This document shows positions 9,220-18,895 of a stretch of 64,000 nucleotides of DNA, in pieces (position 1 is the stretch's first letter; the number at the start of each line of letters is the position of its first letter). The stretch is taken from NCBI GenBank assembly GCA_902784425.1, contig CACZUS010000002.1, positions 1 through 64,000 on the forward strand, written 5' to 3'. The DNA comes from an uncultured Bacteroidales bacterium (GTDB lineage Bacteria > Bacteroidota > Bacteroidia > Bacteroidales > Paludibacteraceae). A program made the position numbers and the translations under genes. A model generated the notes under the pieces. The model saw only the letters and a program-made list of their open reading frames with translations. It was not told the DNA's origin and did not search any database.

Positions 9220-9227
9220 AAAGTTAC
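9220..9227 (-). promoter_or_regulatory. maeB promoter -7 element
   Basis: Minus-strand TAACTTTG followed by CAC, the Bacteroidetes TAnnTTTG -7 consensus, 46 bases upstream of the maeB start. A clear -33 element was not assigned. Confidence 0.65.
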
Positions 9228-9372
9228 AAATAAATTTCACAATATCATAACACATTGTCACTATTTTATTTACAGAAAATACCAATGCGTGAAAAAAAAT
9301 GTCAAAAATGAGACAATATGTCTACTTCTGACGATTAATCGCTAACGTTTTTTTCTCTTACATACAAAAAAA

Positions 9373-9402
9373 TTAGGACATCCACACCAATGGACATCCT
9401 AA
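9373..9402 (-). terminator. yggS terminator
   Basis: TTAGGACATCCA...TGGACATCCTAA pairs as a stem with a 2-base internal loop, followed on the minus strand by a run of T. It lies 30 bases after the yggS stop codon. Confidence 0.7.
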
Positions 9403-9431
9403 CCTTATTCTTTTTTAAGTGGAATCTCTTT

Positions 9432-10091
9432 TCAATATTGTCGCGCTCCGAATATCGTCGTTCCCAACCTTATTATCGTACTACCCTCTTCGATGGCTAT
9501 GTGGTAGTCGCCCGACATACCCATCGACAACTCTCGAAACTGAGGCGCCACACTCTCCTTCATCGAACGATAGAAGGATGACAAGGAGGCAAACTCCCTT
9601 CTTATCTGCGACTCATCATCCGTAATGGATGACATTCCCATGATTCCTACAACAGAGACATTTTTCAACGCATTCAATCTGCCACTCTCCAACAACTCTT
9701 TCGCTGAATCAAAATCGAAACCATACTTCGTCTCTTCCTTTGCCACATGAATCTCCAACAAACATTCAACCACTCTGCCACACTTCTCCGCCTGCGTGTT
9801 TATAACGCCCAACAGCTTCTCCGTATCCACACTATGAATCAAACTGACGAATGGAACAATGTACTTCACCTTATTGGATTGCAGATGACCGATGAAATGC
9901 CACTCTATATCTGCTGGCAATATCTGTTGCTTCTGCGTCAACTCCTGCACATGATTCTCACCAAACAGCCTTTGTCCCTCATTATATGCCTCCATAATGG
10001 ACTCTGCCGGGTGAAATTTTGAGACTGCCAACAAGCGTACTCCTTCTGGCAAACTCTCTTTTATTTCTCGTATTCTTTGAGCAACTGACAT
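9432..10091 (-). CDS. yggS: YggS family pyridoxal phosphate enzyme (PLP homeostasis protein)
   Basis: 219 residues, standard for the YggS/PROSC family of fold-III PLP-binding proteins. These have no known catalytic reaction and are thought to buffer or deliver PLP in the cytosol. The PLP lysine motif LAVSKFHP is at about residues 21-28, with GENHVQE near residue 44, WHFIGHLQSNK near 64, and the C-terminal SMGMSGDYHIAIEEGST with the phosphate-binding residues. It is downstream of the DUF4494 gene with 50 bases between them and probably co-transcribed, a pairing common in Bacteroidales. Confidence 0.93.
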   Translation of the reverse strand: MSVAQRIREIKESLPEGVRLLAVSKFHPAESIMEAYNEGQRLFGENHVQELTQKQQILPADIEWHFIGHLQSNKVKYIVPFVSLIHSVDTEKLLGVINTQAEKCGRVVECLLEIHVAKEETKYGFDFDSAKELLESGRLNALKNVSVVGIMGMSSITDDESQIRREFASLSSFYRSMKESVAPQFRELSMGMSGDYHIAIEEGSTIIRLGTTIFGARQY

Positions 10092-10141
10092 TTTCTTAAT
10101 CTTAAAGTAAAAACAGGAATCCTTTGCGGAAAAATCCTTTA

Positions 10142-10585
10142 TTAGTTTTCTGGCACAACATAGCGGAAAATATCCATAATCGGAGTGTCCGATATGGTTA
10201 CAATCTCCGTATCTGAAATTGTATCCTTCAATCCAGCTTTCAGATTCTTCAACGCCTCTTCAAAATCATCAGCGTGAACCAAAATCGTACTATTGTATTT
10301 CTTTTCCTTTCCACTCACCTCATCGATCGTGATAAAAGAAACTTTGCATTTGTACCACTTAGACGCTTCAATATCCTCACCGAATATTTCACTAATCTTT
10401 GCTTTACGAATACCTGCTACGGCAAACTCACCTGCATTGTAAAAAGGTGCCACCTCTTCATTCAACCTCGCTTCTGCCTCAGAAAATGACAAGGCATCCA
10501 CCATGTATGTATCCGTAATCTTCTTTTTCTTGCCAGTAGATTCCTCTACTTGATCATGACTAACTTTGCATTCAAAAAAATTCAT
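10142..10585 (-). CDS. DUF4494 domain-containing protein
   Basis: 147 residues, a small soluble protein of unknown function widely conserved in Bacteroidales. It is built of two similar halves: residues about 1-60 contain NFFECKVSHDQVEESTGKKK, and residues about 77-140 contain YKCKVSFITIDEVSGKEKK. This suggests an internal duplication. No catalytic motif is visible. It lies directly upstream of yggS on the same strand, so it may be linked to vitamin B6 biology only by operon membership. Confidence 0.8.
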   Translation of the reverse strand: MNFFECKVSHDQVEESTGKKKKITDTYMVDALSFSEAEARLNEEVAPFYNAGEFAVAGIRKAKISEIFGEDIEASKWYKCKVSFITIDEVSGKEKKYNSTILVHADDFEEALKNLKAGLKDTISDTEIVTISDTPIMDIFRYVVPEN

Positions 10586-10958
10586 AACTTACTTATTTGG
10601 TACAATCTATTGATTTTATCTTCTCGTGGCTCCCTCTATCCCCTACCCGTTTCATACAAACTTCAGAGTTTAGCTCACCACAGTTTATGCAACAAAATTA
10701 TATCAAAAGAGTGAATCGGCAAATCCCAAATTTATTTTTTTCCTTCCTACAACCAAAAATGAATCTATTCCACCCTCGGTTATCAACCTCTTCTTTTCAA
10801 CGTTTTATTTATTATCAATTTTTTGACATAATATCAAACATTGCTCTTTTTTAATGAAAGTGTGCACTTTTTTTACACAAAATATATCACTTTGTGTAAT
10901 ATTCGTCTTATCTTTGCACAAAAATAACCAAAGTGAGTAATCACGTAATTAAAAAATA
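10586..10958. other. divergent intergenic region
   Basis: 373 bases between the DUF4494 gene (minus) and the first acyl-CoA synthetase (plus). No credible gene was seen. The right third is AT-rich and contains the promoter element of the plus-strand gene at 10909-10916; the left part should hold the DUF4494 promoter, which I could not assign. Confidence 0.5.
10909..10916 (+). promoter_or_regulatory. acyl-CoA synthetase 1 promoter -7 element
   Basis: TATCTTTG followed by CACA matches TAnnTTTG. It lies 42 bases before the start codon. A TTTG at 10891-10894 is nearby but closer than the usual 19-base spacing. Confidence 0.6.
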
Positions 10959-12614
10959 ATGGAAAATTGTTTCATCGAGTGCTTCGAGCAGGCAATCAAA
11001 GAGAATTGGGATTTAATGGCAATGACCAATTACATTACTAAGCAAAATTATACTTACAAACAAGTAGCGGAAGAGATTATTCGTCTTCACACTTTATTTA
11101 AAGAGCTTAACATCACGCAAGAAGACAAGATTGCTTTAGTAGGCCGAAACACTCCTGAATGGGCCATCACATTTTTGGCAACCATAACGTATGGTGCTGT
11201 CATTGTGCCTATTCTTCAAGACTTTCATCCTAACGACATACAGCACATTGTAAATCACTCGGACTCCAAATTGTTGTTCGTGAGTGATAACTTGTGGGAG
11301 AACCTCACTGAAGAAAGTCTTCAGAATATTAGAGGCGTTTTCTCCATCACTGATTTCCGTTGCATTTATCAAGCACAGGGAGAAAGCATTCAGATGACGA
11401 TGAAACACTTAGACTCTATCGTAGCTCAACAATATCCGAATGGAGTTACCAAAGAGAATTTAAAATTTGCTGAAAAGGATGCGAGCAAAATGGCTGTGCT
11501 CAACTACACATCAGGCACCACTGGATTCAGTAAGGGAGTGATGTTGTCGGGACACAATTTTTGCTGCATGATAGATTACGCAAAGAACTATACAGACCTC
11601 GTAGGAAAGGGATACAGAATATTATCTTTCTTGCCATTGGCTCACGCTTATGGATGCACCTTTGATTTCATTGCGCAATTCGCAGCGGGAGGTCACATCA
11701 CCTTCCTCACTCGTCTTCCAAGTCCGAAGGTGTTATTGAAAGCCATGGAGGAGGTAAAGCCTGATTCTATCTTTACTGTTCCTCTTGTCATCGAGAAGAT
11801 CTATAAAAACAATATACTACCAATGCTTAACAAACGGTCCATCAAAGTGGCTACAAGCATTCCGCTCATCTCCAACAGAATCTATGCTGAGATTCGAAAC
11901 AAGTTGGTCAATGTATTTGGTGGAACATTTAAAAGCATCGTTATTGGTGGAGCCCCATTCAACCGCGAAGTGGAAGATTTCCTAACCAAGATCAATTTCC
12001 CATTTGCCGTAGGTTATGGTATGACGGAGTGTACCCCACTCATCAGTTTCGAGCCTAACAATTATGTTCCTCATTCCGTAGGAAAGCCTATCAACGGCTG
12101 TGAGGTGAAAATCGACTCACCAGACCCTCGCAACATTCCTGGAGAGATCCTTGTAAAGGGAAGAAACGTTATGTTAGGATATTACAAGAATGATGAGGCT
12201 ACTCAGAATGTTTTCACAGAGGATGGTTGGTTGAAAACCGGCGATATGGGTGTGATTGACGAAGATCTCAACATATTTATAAAAGGTCGCTCCAAAACAA
12301 TGATACTCACCTCATCCGGACAAAACGTATATCCAGAAGAGATAGAGGCAAAAATCAACAACCTCCCATTTGTTTCGGAGAGCATTGTTATTCAAAGTGA
12401 CGATAAAATCATTGCATTGGTTTATCCTGATTATGCGGCGATGGATGAGATGCACATCGAACCAAAGGATCTGACATCGATCTACGAGGAGCATAAGAAA
12501 ACTGTCAATGCAAGTTTGGCCGCTTACGAGCAAATAAAAGAGTTCAGAATGCACCCAACAGAGTTTGAAAAGACTCCGAAAAAGAGCATTAAACGTTATT
12601 TGTACGAGAAATGA
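10959..12614 (+). CDS. AMP-dependent acyl-CoA synthetase (long-chain fatty acid-CoA ligase type), copy 1
   Basis: 551 residues of the adenylate-forming superfamily, which activates a carboxylic acid with ATP and then forms the CoA thioester. The P-loop-like motif YTSGTTGFSKGV is at about residues 177-188. GYGMTECTP is near 352, the YKNDEATQNVFTEDGWLKTGD core is near 408-428, and KGRSKTMI is near 444. The absence of a membrane segment and the divergence from FadD leave the acyl substrate open. It is followed 183 bases later by a close paralogue (12798-14462) with the same domain order and C-terminus (EKTPKKSIKRYLYE), so the pair is a tandem duplication. Confidence 0.88.
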   Translation: MENCFIECFEQAIKENWDLMAMTNYITKQNYTYKQVAEEIIRLHTLFKELNITQEDKIALVGRNTPEWAITFLATITYGAVIVPILQDFHPNDIQHIVNHSDSKLLFVSDNLWENLTEESLQNIRGVFSITDFRCIYQAQGESIQMTMKHLDSIVAQQYPNGVTKENLKFAEKDASKMAVLNYTSGTTGFSKGVMLSGHNFCCMIDYAKNYTDLVGKGYRILSFLPLAHAYGCTFDFIAQFAAGGHITFLTRLPSPKVLLKAMEEVKPDSIFTVPLVIEKIYKNNILPMLNKRSIKVATSIPLISNRIYAEIRNKLVNVFGGTFKSIVIGGAPFNREVEDFLTKINFPFAVGYGMTECTPLISFEPNNYVPHSVGKPINGCEVKIDSPDPRNIPGEILVKGRNVMLGYYKNDEATQNVFTEDGWLKTGDMGVIDEDLNIFIKGRSKTMILTSSGQNVYPEEIEAKINNLPFVSESIVIQSDDKIIALVYPDYAAMDEMHIEPKDLTSIYEEHKKTVNASLAAYEQIKEFRMHPTEFEKTPKKSIKRYLYEK

Positions 12615-12797
12615 AATCGGTCAGACCTACCATTTTCCCTAAATATGTCAGTTAATTATTGTTAAAAATCGACAAATTGCAAAAATCAGAATATCAAGCA
12701 TATAATTAAGGTCTTTTGTCATTTTATCACCATTATTAATTGGTACATTAAAAGAACATTTGTATTTTTACCACCCGAAAAAAAATACAGAAAGTTA

Positions 12798-14462
12798 ATG
12801 GACCAGAATAATTACGTTAAATACTTTGAGAACTCTTTCAAAGAAAATTGGGAGCTTCCAGCTCTTACCGATTACGTCACAAAAGCAAGTTTCACCTACG
12901 GAGAAGTAGCCGAACAAGTTGCAAAACTTCATCTGTTATTTTCTGAATTAGGTATTCGCAAAGATGATAAGATTGCCATTGTTGGAAACAACAATCATAT
13001 ATGGGCTATCACATTCTTTGCGGTAGAAACGTATGGTGCCGTGGCCGTACCTATCCTCAAAGACTTTCATTCTGATGATATACAACATATCATCAACCAT
13101 TCAGACTCTGTTCTCCTATTTTTATCAGATAACATTTGGGAAAATATTGACGAGTCTAAATTACCTAATATAAGAGGAATCTTCTCCATGACTGATTTCC
13201 GTTGTCTATACCAAGGACCAGGAGAAACGATTCAAAAGACCATCAAAACGTTGGATGAGAAATTCAAAGAGAAATACCCCAACGGATTCCACAAAGAAGA
13301 TGTTTCATACGACGAGAAGGATAACGAGGAGCTTGTCATGATCAGCTACACATCTGGAACCACAGGTTTCAGCAAAGGTGTGATGATCTCTGGCAAGAAC
13401 TTCAGTGCCAATATTTCATTTGCTTTAAAATCAGACCAAGCAAAAAGAGGATTCAATATCCTTTCAATGCTACCATTAGCCCATGCGTATGGACTATTGG
13501 GTGAAATCCTAGCTCAAATATCTGCTGGATCTCACATACACTTCCTTAACAGACTTCCTTCTCCAAAGATTCTAATCAAGGCCATGTCTGATGTAAGGCC
13601 TAATTCCATCTTCTTGGTACCTTTAGTTTTGGAGAAGATTTACAAGAATCAAATTCTACCAACAATCAATAAGACATCCATGAAGGTGGCGCTAAACATT
13701 CCTGGTCTTAATACTAAGATCTATTCTGAAATCAGGAAGAAACTAGTCGACACTTTTGGAGGTCAATTCAAAGCGTTGGTATTGGGAGGTGCTCCTTTGA
13801 ACGCCGAGACAGCTGCATTCATGGACAAAATTAAATTCCCTTATGTCTGCGGTTATGGTATGACGGAGTGTGCCCCATTGGTTGCTTTCGCTCAGTTGGA
13901 AGACTACGTTTCAGGTTCGGCAGGAAAACTACTTCCTTGCTTGCAAGTAAAAGTATTATCAGACGATCCATACAAGATTCCTGGAGAGCTTCTCATCAAG
14001 GGTGATTGCGTGATGATGGGATACTACAAAAATCCTGAAGCAACAGCAGCTACCATAGACGAAGAGGGATGGCTCCACACAGGAGATATGGGTATCATCG
14101 ACGACAAAAACAATATCTTCATCAAAGGAAGATGTAAAAATATGTTGTTGGGTCCTTCCGGACAGAACATCTATCCAGAGGCCATCGAAGCAAAACTTTC
14201 CAATATGCCATTCGTATCAGAATGTATTGTCACACAAAAAGACAACAAACTCATCGCACTCGTTTATCCAGACTATGCAGCCATGGACGAGAGTCATATT
14301 GAAAAGGAACAATTGGATGTCATCATGGAGCAAAACAGGATCAATCTCAACAAAGACCTGGCTGCTTATGAAGCCATCACAAAAATTATCATACATAACA
14401 GCGAATTTGAAAAGACTCCGAAGAAGAGTATCAAACGCTATTTGTATGAAAATCTCGCATAA
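12798..14462 (+). CDS. AMP-dependent acyl-CoA synthetase, copy 2 (tandem paralogue)
   Basis: 554 residues, same architecture as the upstream gene: YTSGTTGFSKGV near residue 181, GYGMTECAP near 354, YKNPEATAATIDEEGWLHTGD near 411, KGRCKNML near 447. The two proteins share long identical blocks, including ITFFAV/ITFLAT, PTLINKRS-like and EKTPKKSIKRYLYE, but differ at many substrate-pocket positions. Different acyl specificities are therefore plausible. A promoter-like TATTTTTA at about 12757-12764 suggests it can be transcribed alone. The palindromic element at 14471-14535 follows its stop. Confidence 0.88.
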   Translation: MDQNNYVKYFENSFKENWELPALTDYVTKASFTYGEVAEQVAKLHLLFSELGIRKDDKIAIVGNNNHIWAITFFAVETYGAVAVPILKDFHSDDIQHIINHSDSVLLFLSDNIWENIDESKLPNIRGIFSMTDFRCLYQGPGETIQKTIKTLDEKFKEKYPNGFHKEDVSYDEKDNEELVMISYTSGTTGFSKGVMISGKNFSANISFALKSDQAKRGFNILSMLPLAHAYGLLGEILAQISAGSHIHFLNRLPSPKILIKAMSDVRPNSIFLVPLVLEKIYKNQILPTINKTSMKVALNIPGLNTKIYSEIRKKLVDTFGGQFKALVLGGAPLNAETAAFMDKIKFPYVCGYGMTECAPLVAFAQLEDYVSGSAGKLLPCLQVKVLSDDPYKIPGELLIKGDCVMMGYYKNPEATAATIDEEGWLHTGDMGIIDDKNNIFIKGRCKNMLLGPSGQNIYPEAIEAKLSNMPFVSECIVTQKDNKLIALVYPDYAAMDESHIEKEQLDVIMEQNRINLNKDLAAYEAITKIIIHNSEFEKTPKKSIKRYLYENLA

Positions 14463-14470
14463 CAAACATG

Positions 14471-14535
14471 GGGTGGGTTCTATAAATTTTATGACTAAAG
14501 AATATTTCTCGAAATTTATTTATAGAATTCACCCT
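14471..14535. repeat. MITE-like palindromic element, copy A
   Basis: The left arm GGGTGGGTTCTATAAATTT (14471-14489) pairs with the right arm at 14512-14535 (AAATTTATTTATAGAATTCA followed by CCCT), allowing a 4-base bulge. It is the best-preserved member of a family with related ends at 25473-25523, 34687-34773 and 45369-45443. It sits just after the second acyl-CoA synthetase. Confidence 0.65.
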
Positions 14536-14702
14536 ATATTTTGATAGAAAAAAAAAGAATTTTTGTTCATTTTGACAAGTTTTTCGAATCTTTTCATTTC
14601 ATACGGTCTCCTTCGTGAGAGTTTTTTTCGCATTTTTTATATTTTTTTTACATTACCACGAAAAAAAACGTAAAAATGGAATGCCAATTAAGAAATTAAA
14701 TA

Positions 14703-14710
14703 TAATTTTG
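14703..14710 (+). promoter_or_regulatory. small lipoprotein promoter -7 element
   Basis: TAATTTTG followed by TGC matches TAnnTTTG and lies 50 bases before the lipoprotein start. Confidence 0.6.
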
Positions 14711-14760
14711 TGCCGACTAAAAAAATGAAGTAACGTTGTTTAATTTATTTATATAAAAAA

Positions 14761-15009
14761 ATGAAAAAAGTAGTTTTATTATTCGCTGTTGCTTTGGCAT
14801 TCGCATCTTGCTCTAACTGCAACAATGATCAAAAAAATGATGGAAATGCTGTTGACTCTTTAGCTGCTACTACAGATTCTGTAGTTACTGCTATTGATTC
14901 TACTGTTGCAACTGCTGTTGATTCTACTGTTGCAACTGCTGATTCTGTTGTAGCTGCAATCGAGAACGCTGTAGAAGCTGGTAAAGAAGTTGTAGAAGCA
15001 GCTAAGTAA
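14761..15009 (+). CDS. small Ala/Val/Asp-rich lipoprotein
   Basis: 82 residues. A lipoprotein signal peptide (MKKVVLLFAVALAFASC, Cys17) is followed by Asn/Asp residues and a low-complexity repeat in which DSTVATA recurs (about residues 46-62) before an EAGKEVVEAAK tail. Predicted to be anchored in the outer or inner membrane; the repeated helical, amphipathic tail is reminiscent of small Lpp-like or apolipoprotein-like peptides. Function unknown. Single-gene transcript with its own promoter and a bidirectional terminator shared with recG. Confidence 0.8.
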   Translation: MKKVVLLFAVALAFASCSNCNNDQKNDGNAVDSLAATTDSVVTAIDSTVATAVDSTVATADSVVAAIENAVEAGKEVVEAAK

Positions 15010-15027
15010 TTCCATGCGAATTCGAAT

Positions 15028-15059
15028 AAAAAAGGTCATCTCATCGATGACCTTTTTTA
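15028..15059. terminator. bidirectional terminator (lipoprotein / recG)
   Basis: AAAAGGTCATC...GATGACCTTTT stem with TCATC loop region, an A-run on the left and a T-run on the right. It can therefore stop transcription from both convergent genes. Confidence 0.85.
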
Positions 15060-15072
15060 TTTATTATAACCT

Positions 15073-17181
15073 CTAACTAATTACTCCCCAATTTTGTTTC
15101 TCCTTCATTCTTTGTTGCAATCTCAAATTGATCAATCTGTTCTTCTCCATCAACAAATCAGGGTCTTCCTGCAATACCATTCTGGCTACATCTCTCGAGA
15201 ATTGAACAATCTGCCCATCTGTTGCCAGATTAGTGATTTTTAGATTCAACGCCACTCCACTCTGTTGCGTTCCTTCTATATCTCCTGGTCCTCGCATCTT
15301 CAAATCCACCTCCGATATCTCAAAACCATCATTGGTTCGAACCATCACATCCATTCTCTGCCGACTCTCCTTCGAAAGTTTCACTGAGGTCATCAAAACA
15401 CAATAGGACTGGTCGGCTCCTCGTCCTACACGTCCCCGCAACTGATGCAACTGTGACAATCCAAAACGCTCTGCACTCTCAATCATCATCACAGACGCAT
15501 TCGGAACATTCACTCCCACCTCAATGACTGTCGTCGCCACCAACACATTCATCCGTCCCGAAACGAACTCTTGCATAACAGCATCCTTCTCCGCTGGTTT
15601 CATCTTACCATGAACCATTCCTATGTGATAGGCTGGTTCAGGAAAAACATGCTGCAATTTTGCATATCCGGATTCCAAATTCTCATAATCTGATTTCTCC
15701 GACTCTTGTATCATCGGATAGACTATATATATTTGTCTGCCTTTGGCTATTTCACCCTTCATGAATTCATAGATATCAGCACGCTTGGTGTCAAATCGAT
15801 GAACCGTCCGAATTGGTTTTCGTCCCGGCGGTAACTGATCAATGACAGAGACATCCAAATCTCCATACAAAGTCATCGCCAACGTTCTTGGTATAGGTGT
15901 AGCTGTCATTACCAGCACATGAGGAGGCTGTACATTCTTAGCCCATAACCTAGCCCTTTGAGCCACACCAAAACGATGTTGCTCATCAATCACCGCGACA
16001 CCAAGATTTTTAAAGACCACACCATCTTCTATCAATGCGTGTGTGCCAATCAATATTTGTATTTCGCCCTCCGCCAGCAACGGCAGAATCTGATCTCGTT
16101 CCTTCTTCTTTGTCGAACCTGTCAACAACATAATGGAGACTCCTAATGGAGACAATAGTTGAGAAAGGGATTCATAATGTTGAGTGGCTAAAATCTCCGT
16201 CGGTGCCATCATACATGCCTGATAACCATTATCCAATGCCATCAACATTGTCATCAATGCGACCAACGTCTTGCCACTTCCCACATCCCCTTGCAGCAAT
16301 CGATTCATCTGTCTACCACTTCCCACATCTGCACGTATCTCACGTATCACTCGTTTCTGCGCAGCCGTCAGGTCAAATGGCAAATGCTCTTTATAAAATG
16401 TATTGAAATAGTAACCTATCTGTTCAAACGGCATACCTTTGAACCTTTGCGAGCGAATCTTCGAACTGCGGAGCATTTCAATCTGAATAAAGAACAACTC
16501 CTCAAATTTCAAACGAAACTGCGCCAATCGAAGGGTATCCAAATCCTTAGGGAAATGAATCGTCAGCAAAGCATCATGCAACGACATCAGATGATGCTCC
16601 TGGATTAGATAATCTGGCAAAACCTCATCTATGCGTTCGTTGCCCAACGAATGAATAATTTCCAACTCCATCTTCTGTATGGACTTCGAATTGAGGAAAC
16701 TATTCTTCATCTTCTCACTTGTATTATACAAGCCTTGCAATCCGCCCAAGGATAGTTTTGTTTTCGCCTCTGCTATGGTCTCCATCTCAGGATGAACAAT
16801 GCTCACTTTCCCAGCAAAAAAAGAGGGCTTACCGAAAGCCACAAACTCATGACCTTCCTTATAGGTCTCCATCACATATTGCGTCCCTTTAAACCATAAC
16901 AATTCCATTGCCGAAACACCATCGGAGAAGATGGCCGTCACACGTTGCTTACGTCCGGTTCCAACCAATGTCATTTTCAGAATACGTCCCCTAATCTGCA
17001 CATAAGAGGAGGTCTCGTTCAATTCTGAGATGGCATAGAATCTACTTTTATCGATGTATCGGTAAGGGAAATAATAAAGCAAATCGGCATAGGTGGTAAC
17101 CCCAATCTCTTTTTTCAGCAGATCAGCACGCTTGGGACCAACACCATGCAAATAAGTTATATCTTTTTCTGAAAGGTTCAT
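15073..17181 (-). CDS. recG: ATP-dependent DNA helicase RecG
   Basis: 702 residues, standard for RecG, which remodels stalled replication forks and branched DNA. The N-terminal wedge/OB domain covers about residues 1-240. The helicase core shows Walker A GDVGSGKT near residue 298, the DEQH box (VIDEQHRFGV) near 397, TATPIPRTLA near 427, and helicase C with QLRGRVGRG near 585. Its start codon overlaps the stop of ispD by one base (TGATG), so the two are translationally coupled. Confidence 0.96.
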   Translation of the reverse strand: MNLSEKDITYLHGVGPKRADLLKKEIGVTTYADLLYYFPYRYIDKSRFYAISELNETSSYVQIRGRILKMTLVGTGRKQRVTAIFSDGVSAMELLWFKGTQYVMETYKEGHEFVAFGKPSFFAGKVSIVHPEMETIAEAKTKLSLGGLQGLYNTSEKMKNSFLNSKSIQKMELEIIHSLGNERIDEVLPDYLIQEHHLMSLHDALLTIHFPKDLDTLRLAQFRLKFEELFFIQIEMLRSSKIRSQRFKGMPFEQIGYYFNTFYKEHLPFDLTAAQKRVIREIRADVGSGRQMNRLLQGDVGSGKTLVALMTMLMALDNGYQACMMAPTEILATQHYESLSQLLSPLGVSIMLLTGSTKKKERDQILPLLAEGEIQILIGTHALIEDGVVFKNLGVAVIDEQHRFGVAQRARLWAKNVQPPHVLVMTATPIPRTLAMTLYGDLDVSVIDQLPPGRKPIRTVHRFDTKRADIYEFMKGEIAKGRQIYIVYPMIQESEKSDYENLESGYAKLQHVFPEPAYHIGMVHGKMKPAEKDAVMQEFVSGRMNVLVATTVIEVGVNVPNASVMMIESAERFGLSQLHQLRGRVGRGADQSYCVLMTSVKLSKESRQRMDVMVRTNDGFEISEVDLKMRGPGDIEGTQQSGVALNLKITNLATDGQIVQFSRDVARMVLQEDPDLLMEKNRLINLRLQQRMKEKQNWGVIS

Positions 17182-17846
17182 CAGACTAACACAGAAGCTA
17201 TTTTTAAATCATACGTGGTTGTAATTTTGATGTTTTCTCGATTGCCTTTTACCAATGTAACATCAAAGCCAGCCGCCTCAACAACAGAAGCATCATCTGT
17301 AAAAGTATCACGATAATCCAGATCATAGGCTTGTCGCAAAACTTTATACGTAAATGACTGCGGTGTTTGAACCAATTTATAAGCACTTCTATCACGAGCC
17401 TGACTCTTTGTGCCTACCACTTCACGTAAAGAATCAACAGAATCAATCACAGGAATCACAGCACCAAACTGAGATGCTTTTTCAAACGTTTCTGCGATGG
17501 TGTCAACAGAAACAAACGGGCGAACACCGTCATGTACAGCCACCAAATCATTTTCAGAACAAGCTATCGACATAAGTCCATTCTTTACAGAATGATACCT
17601 TGTAGCACCTCCAGCAATCAATGTATGGGGGAGATAAAACTTATATTCCTCACAAAGATTTTTCCAATAATCAAAATGATCTTGTGGCAACACCAAGACA
17701 ACTTGAATCTGAGAATCATATTCGAAGAATCGTTCAATCGTTCTCATCAAAATTGGTTTACCACCGATTGGAAGAAACTGCTTCGGAATATCACCACCCA
17801 TACGCAATCCCTTTCCTCCTGCAACTATAATAACAAATTTCCGCAT
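17181..17846 (-). CDS. ispD: 2-C-methyl-D-erythritol 4-phosphate cytidylyltransferase
   Basis: 221 residues from MRKFVII; an ATG two codons upstream is also possible. IspD transfers CMP to methylerythritol phosphate in the non-mevalonate isoprenoid pathway. The CTP-binding motif VAGGKGLRMGGDIPKQF is near residue 9, VHDGVRPFV near 103, and the C-terminal RENIKITT signature near 203. First gene of a two-gene operon with recG, preceded by a TATCTTTG promoter. Its leader contains a half-copy of the palindromic element family (GATGGGTTCTATTA, 17859-17872). Confidence 0.95.
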   Translation of the reverse strand: MRKFVIIVAGGKGLRMGGDIPKQFLPIGGKPILMRTIERFFEYDSQIQVVLVLPQDHFDYWKNLCEEYKFYLPHTLIAGGATRYHSVKNGLMSIACSENDLVAVHDGVRPFVSVDTIAETFEKASQFGAVIPVIDSVDSLREVVGTKSQARDRSAYKLVQTPQSFTYKVLRQAYDLDYRDTFTDDASVVEAAGFDVTLVKGNRENIKITTTYDLKIASVLV

Positions 17847-17916
17847 ATTCATTTCTGATGGGTTCTATTATTAAGCCATATAAACACGAAGGAACGTGAT
17901 TATACAGACATCAATG

Positions 17917-17924
17917 CAAAGATA
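17917..17924 (-). promoter_or_regulatory. ispD-recG promoter -7 element
   Basis: Minus-strand TATCTTTG followed by CATTG matches TAnnTTTG and lies about 70 bases upstream of the ispD start. Confidence 0.65.
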
Positions 17925-18019
17925 TAAGATTAATTGGCAACTATCAATTTTTAGAATGAATTGAGATGAAAACAGAGAAATTTTTCAAAAAAGAATTTAC
18001 AAAACCGACCTAAAAACAA

Positions 18020-18041
18020 AAGGCGGTTTTTGCACCGCCTT
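18020..18041 (-). terminator. tpiA terminator
   Basis: AAGGCGGT...ACCGCCTT 8-bp stem with a TTTTGC loop, followed on the minus strand by TTGTTTTTA. Confidence 0.8.
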
Positions 18042-18097
18042 CTGTCTGAATATTTGTAATGAAAAAGTGTCTAAATTTGACACTAAGACATTTTCAA

Positions 18098-18853
18098 TCA
18101 AAATGCATTGATGATACCGCAGAAATCTTCTACTTTCAAAGAAGCACCACCGATCAAACCACCGTCGATATCTGGTTTAGCGAACAATTCAGGAGCGTTA
18201 GAAGCTTTGCAAGAACCACCATAAAGGATAGAAGTGTTCTCAGCAACCTCTTTACCATATTTGTCAGCTACACAAGAACGGATGTAAGCGTGGATCTCCT
18301 CTGCTTGGTCAGCAGTAGCAGTCTTACCAGTTCCGATTGCCCAGATTGGCTCGTATGCGATAGTAATCTTAGCGAAGTCCTCAGCAGACAAGTTGAATAC
18401 AGAACCTTCCAACTCAGCCTTAACAACAGCGTTTTGCTTGTTAGCCTCACGCTCTGCCAAGCTCTCACCGATACAGAAGATAACCTTCAAACCATTCTTC
18501 AAAGCCAAAAGAACCTTCTCTTTCAAGATTTCTGGAGTCTCATGATAATATTCACGACGCTCTGAGTGACCCAAGATAACGTACTCTGCACCTGTTGATT
18601 TTACCATTGCTGCTGAAACTTCACCAGTGAAAGCACCAGACTCTTTATCTGCACAGTTTTCTGCAGATACAGCGATTACCTTAGTATCAATGGCAGCAGC
18701 TACACTTGCCAAGTGAATGAATGGAGTACCGATAATTACATCGCAATTCAATTTTTTACCTTTCAAAGCAGCGTCCAAGCCCTTTGCCAACTCAAGACCT
18801 TCTTGAAGAGTCTTGTTCATTTTCCAGTTTCCTGCTACAATATTCTTTCTCAT
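18098..18853 (-). CDS. tpiA: triosephosphate isomerase
   Basis: 251 residues, standard length for this glycolytic enzyme, which interconverts dihydroxyacetone phosphate and glyceraldehyde 3-phosphate. NWKMNKT (catalytic Lys) is near residue 8, GHSERREY with the catalytic His is near 98, [14 protein letters not shown] with the catalytic Glu is near 170, and [14 protein letters not shown] phosphate-binding loops are at the C-terminus. It lies 42 bases downstream of the BT_3928-like gene, probably in one transcript, ending at the terminator at 18020. Confidence 0.97.
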   Translation of the reverse strand: MRKNIVAGNWKMNKTLQEGLELAKGLDAALKGKKLNCDVIIGTPFIHLASVAAAIDTKVIAVSAENCADKESGAFTGEVSAAMVKSTGAEYVILGHSERREYYHETPEILKEKVLLALKNGLKVIFCIGESLAEREANKQNAVVKAELEGSVFNLSAEDFAKITIAYEPIWAIGTGKTATADQAEEIHAYIRSCVADKYGKEVAENTSILYGGSCKASNAPELFAKPDIDGGLIGGASLKVEDFCGIINAF

Positions 18854-18895
18854 TGTAATTGAAATTTTAGTTATTTAAAATCTTTTATCTCTTAA

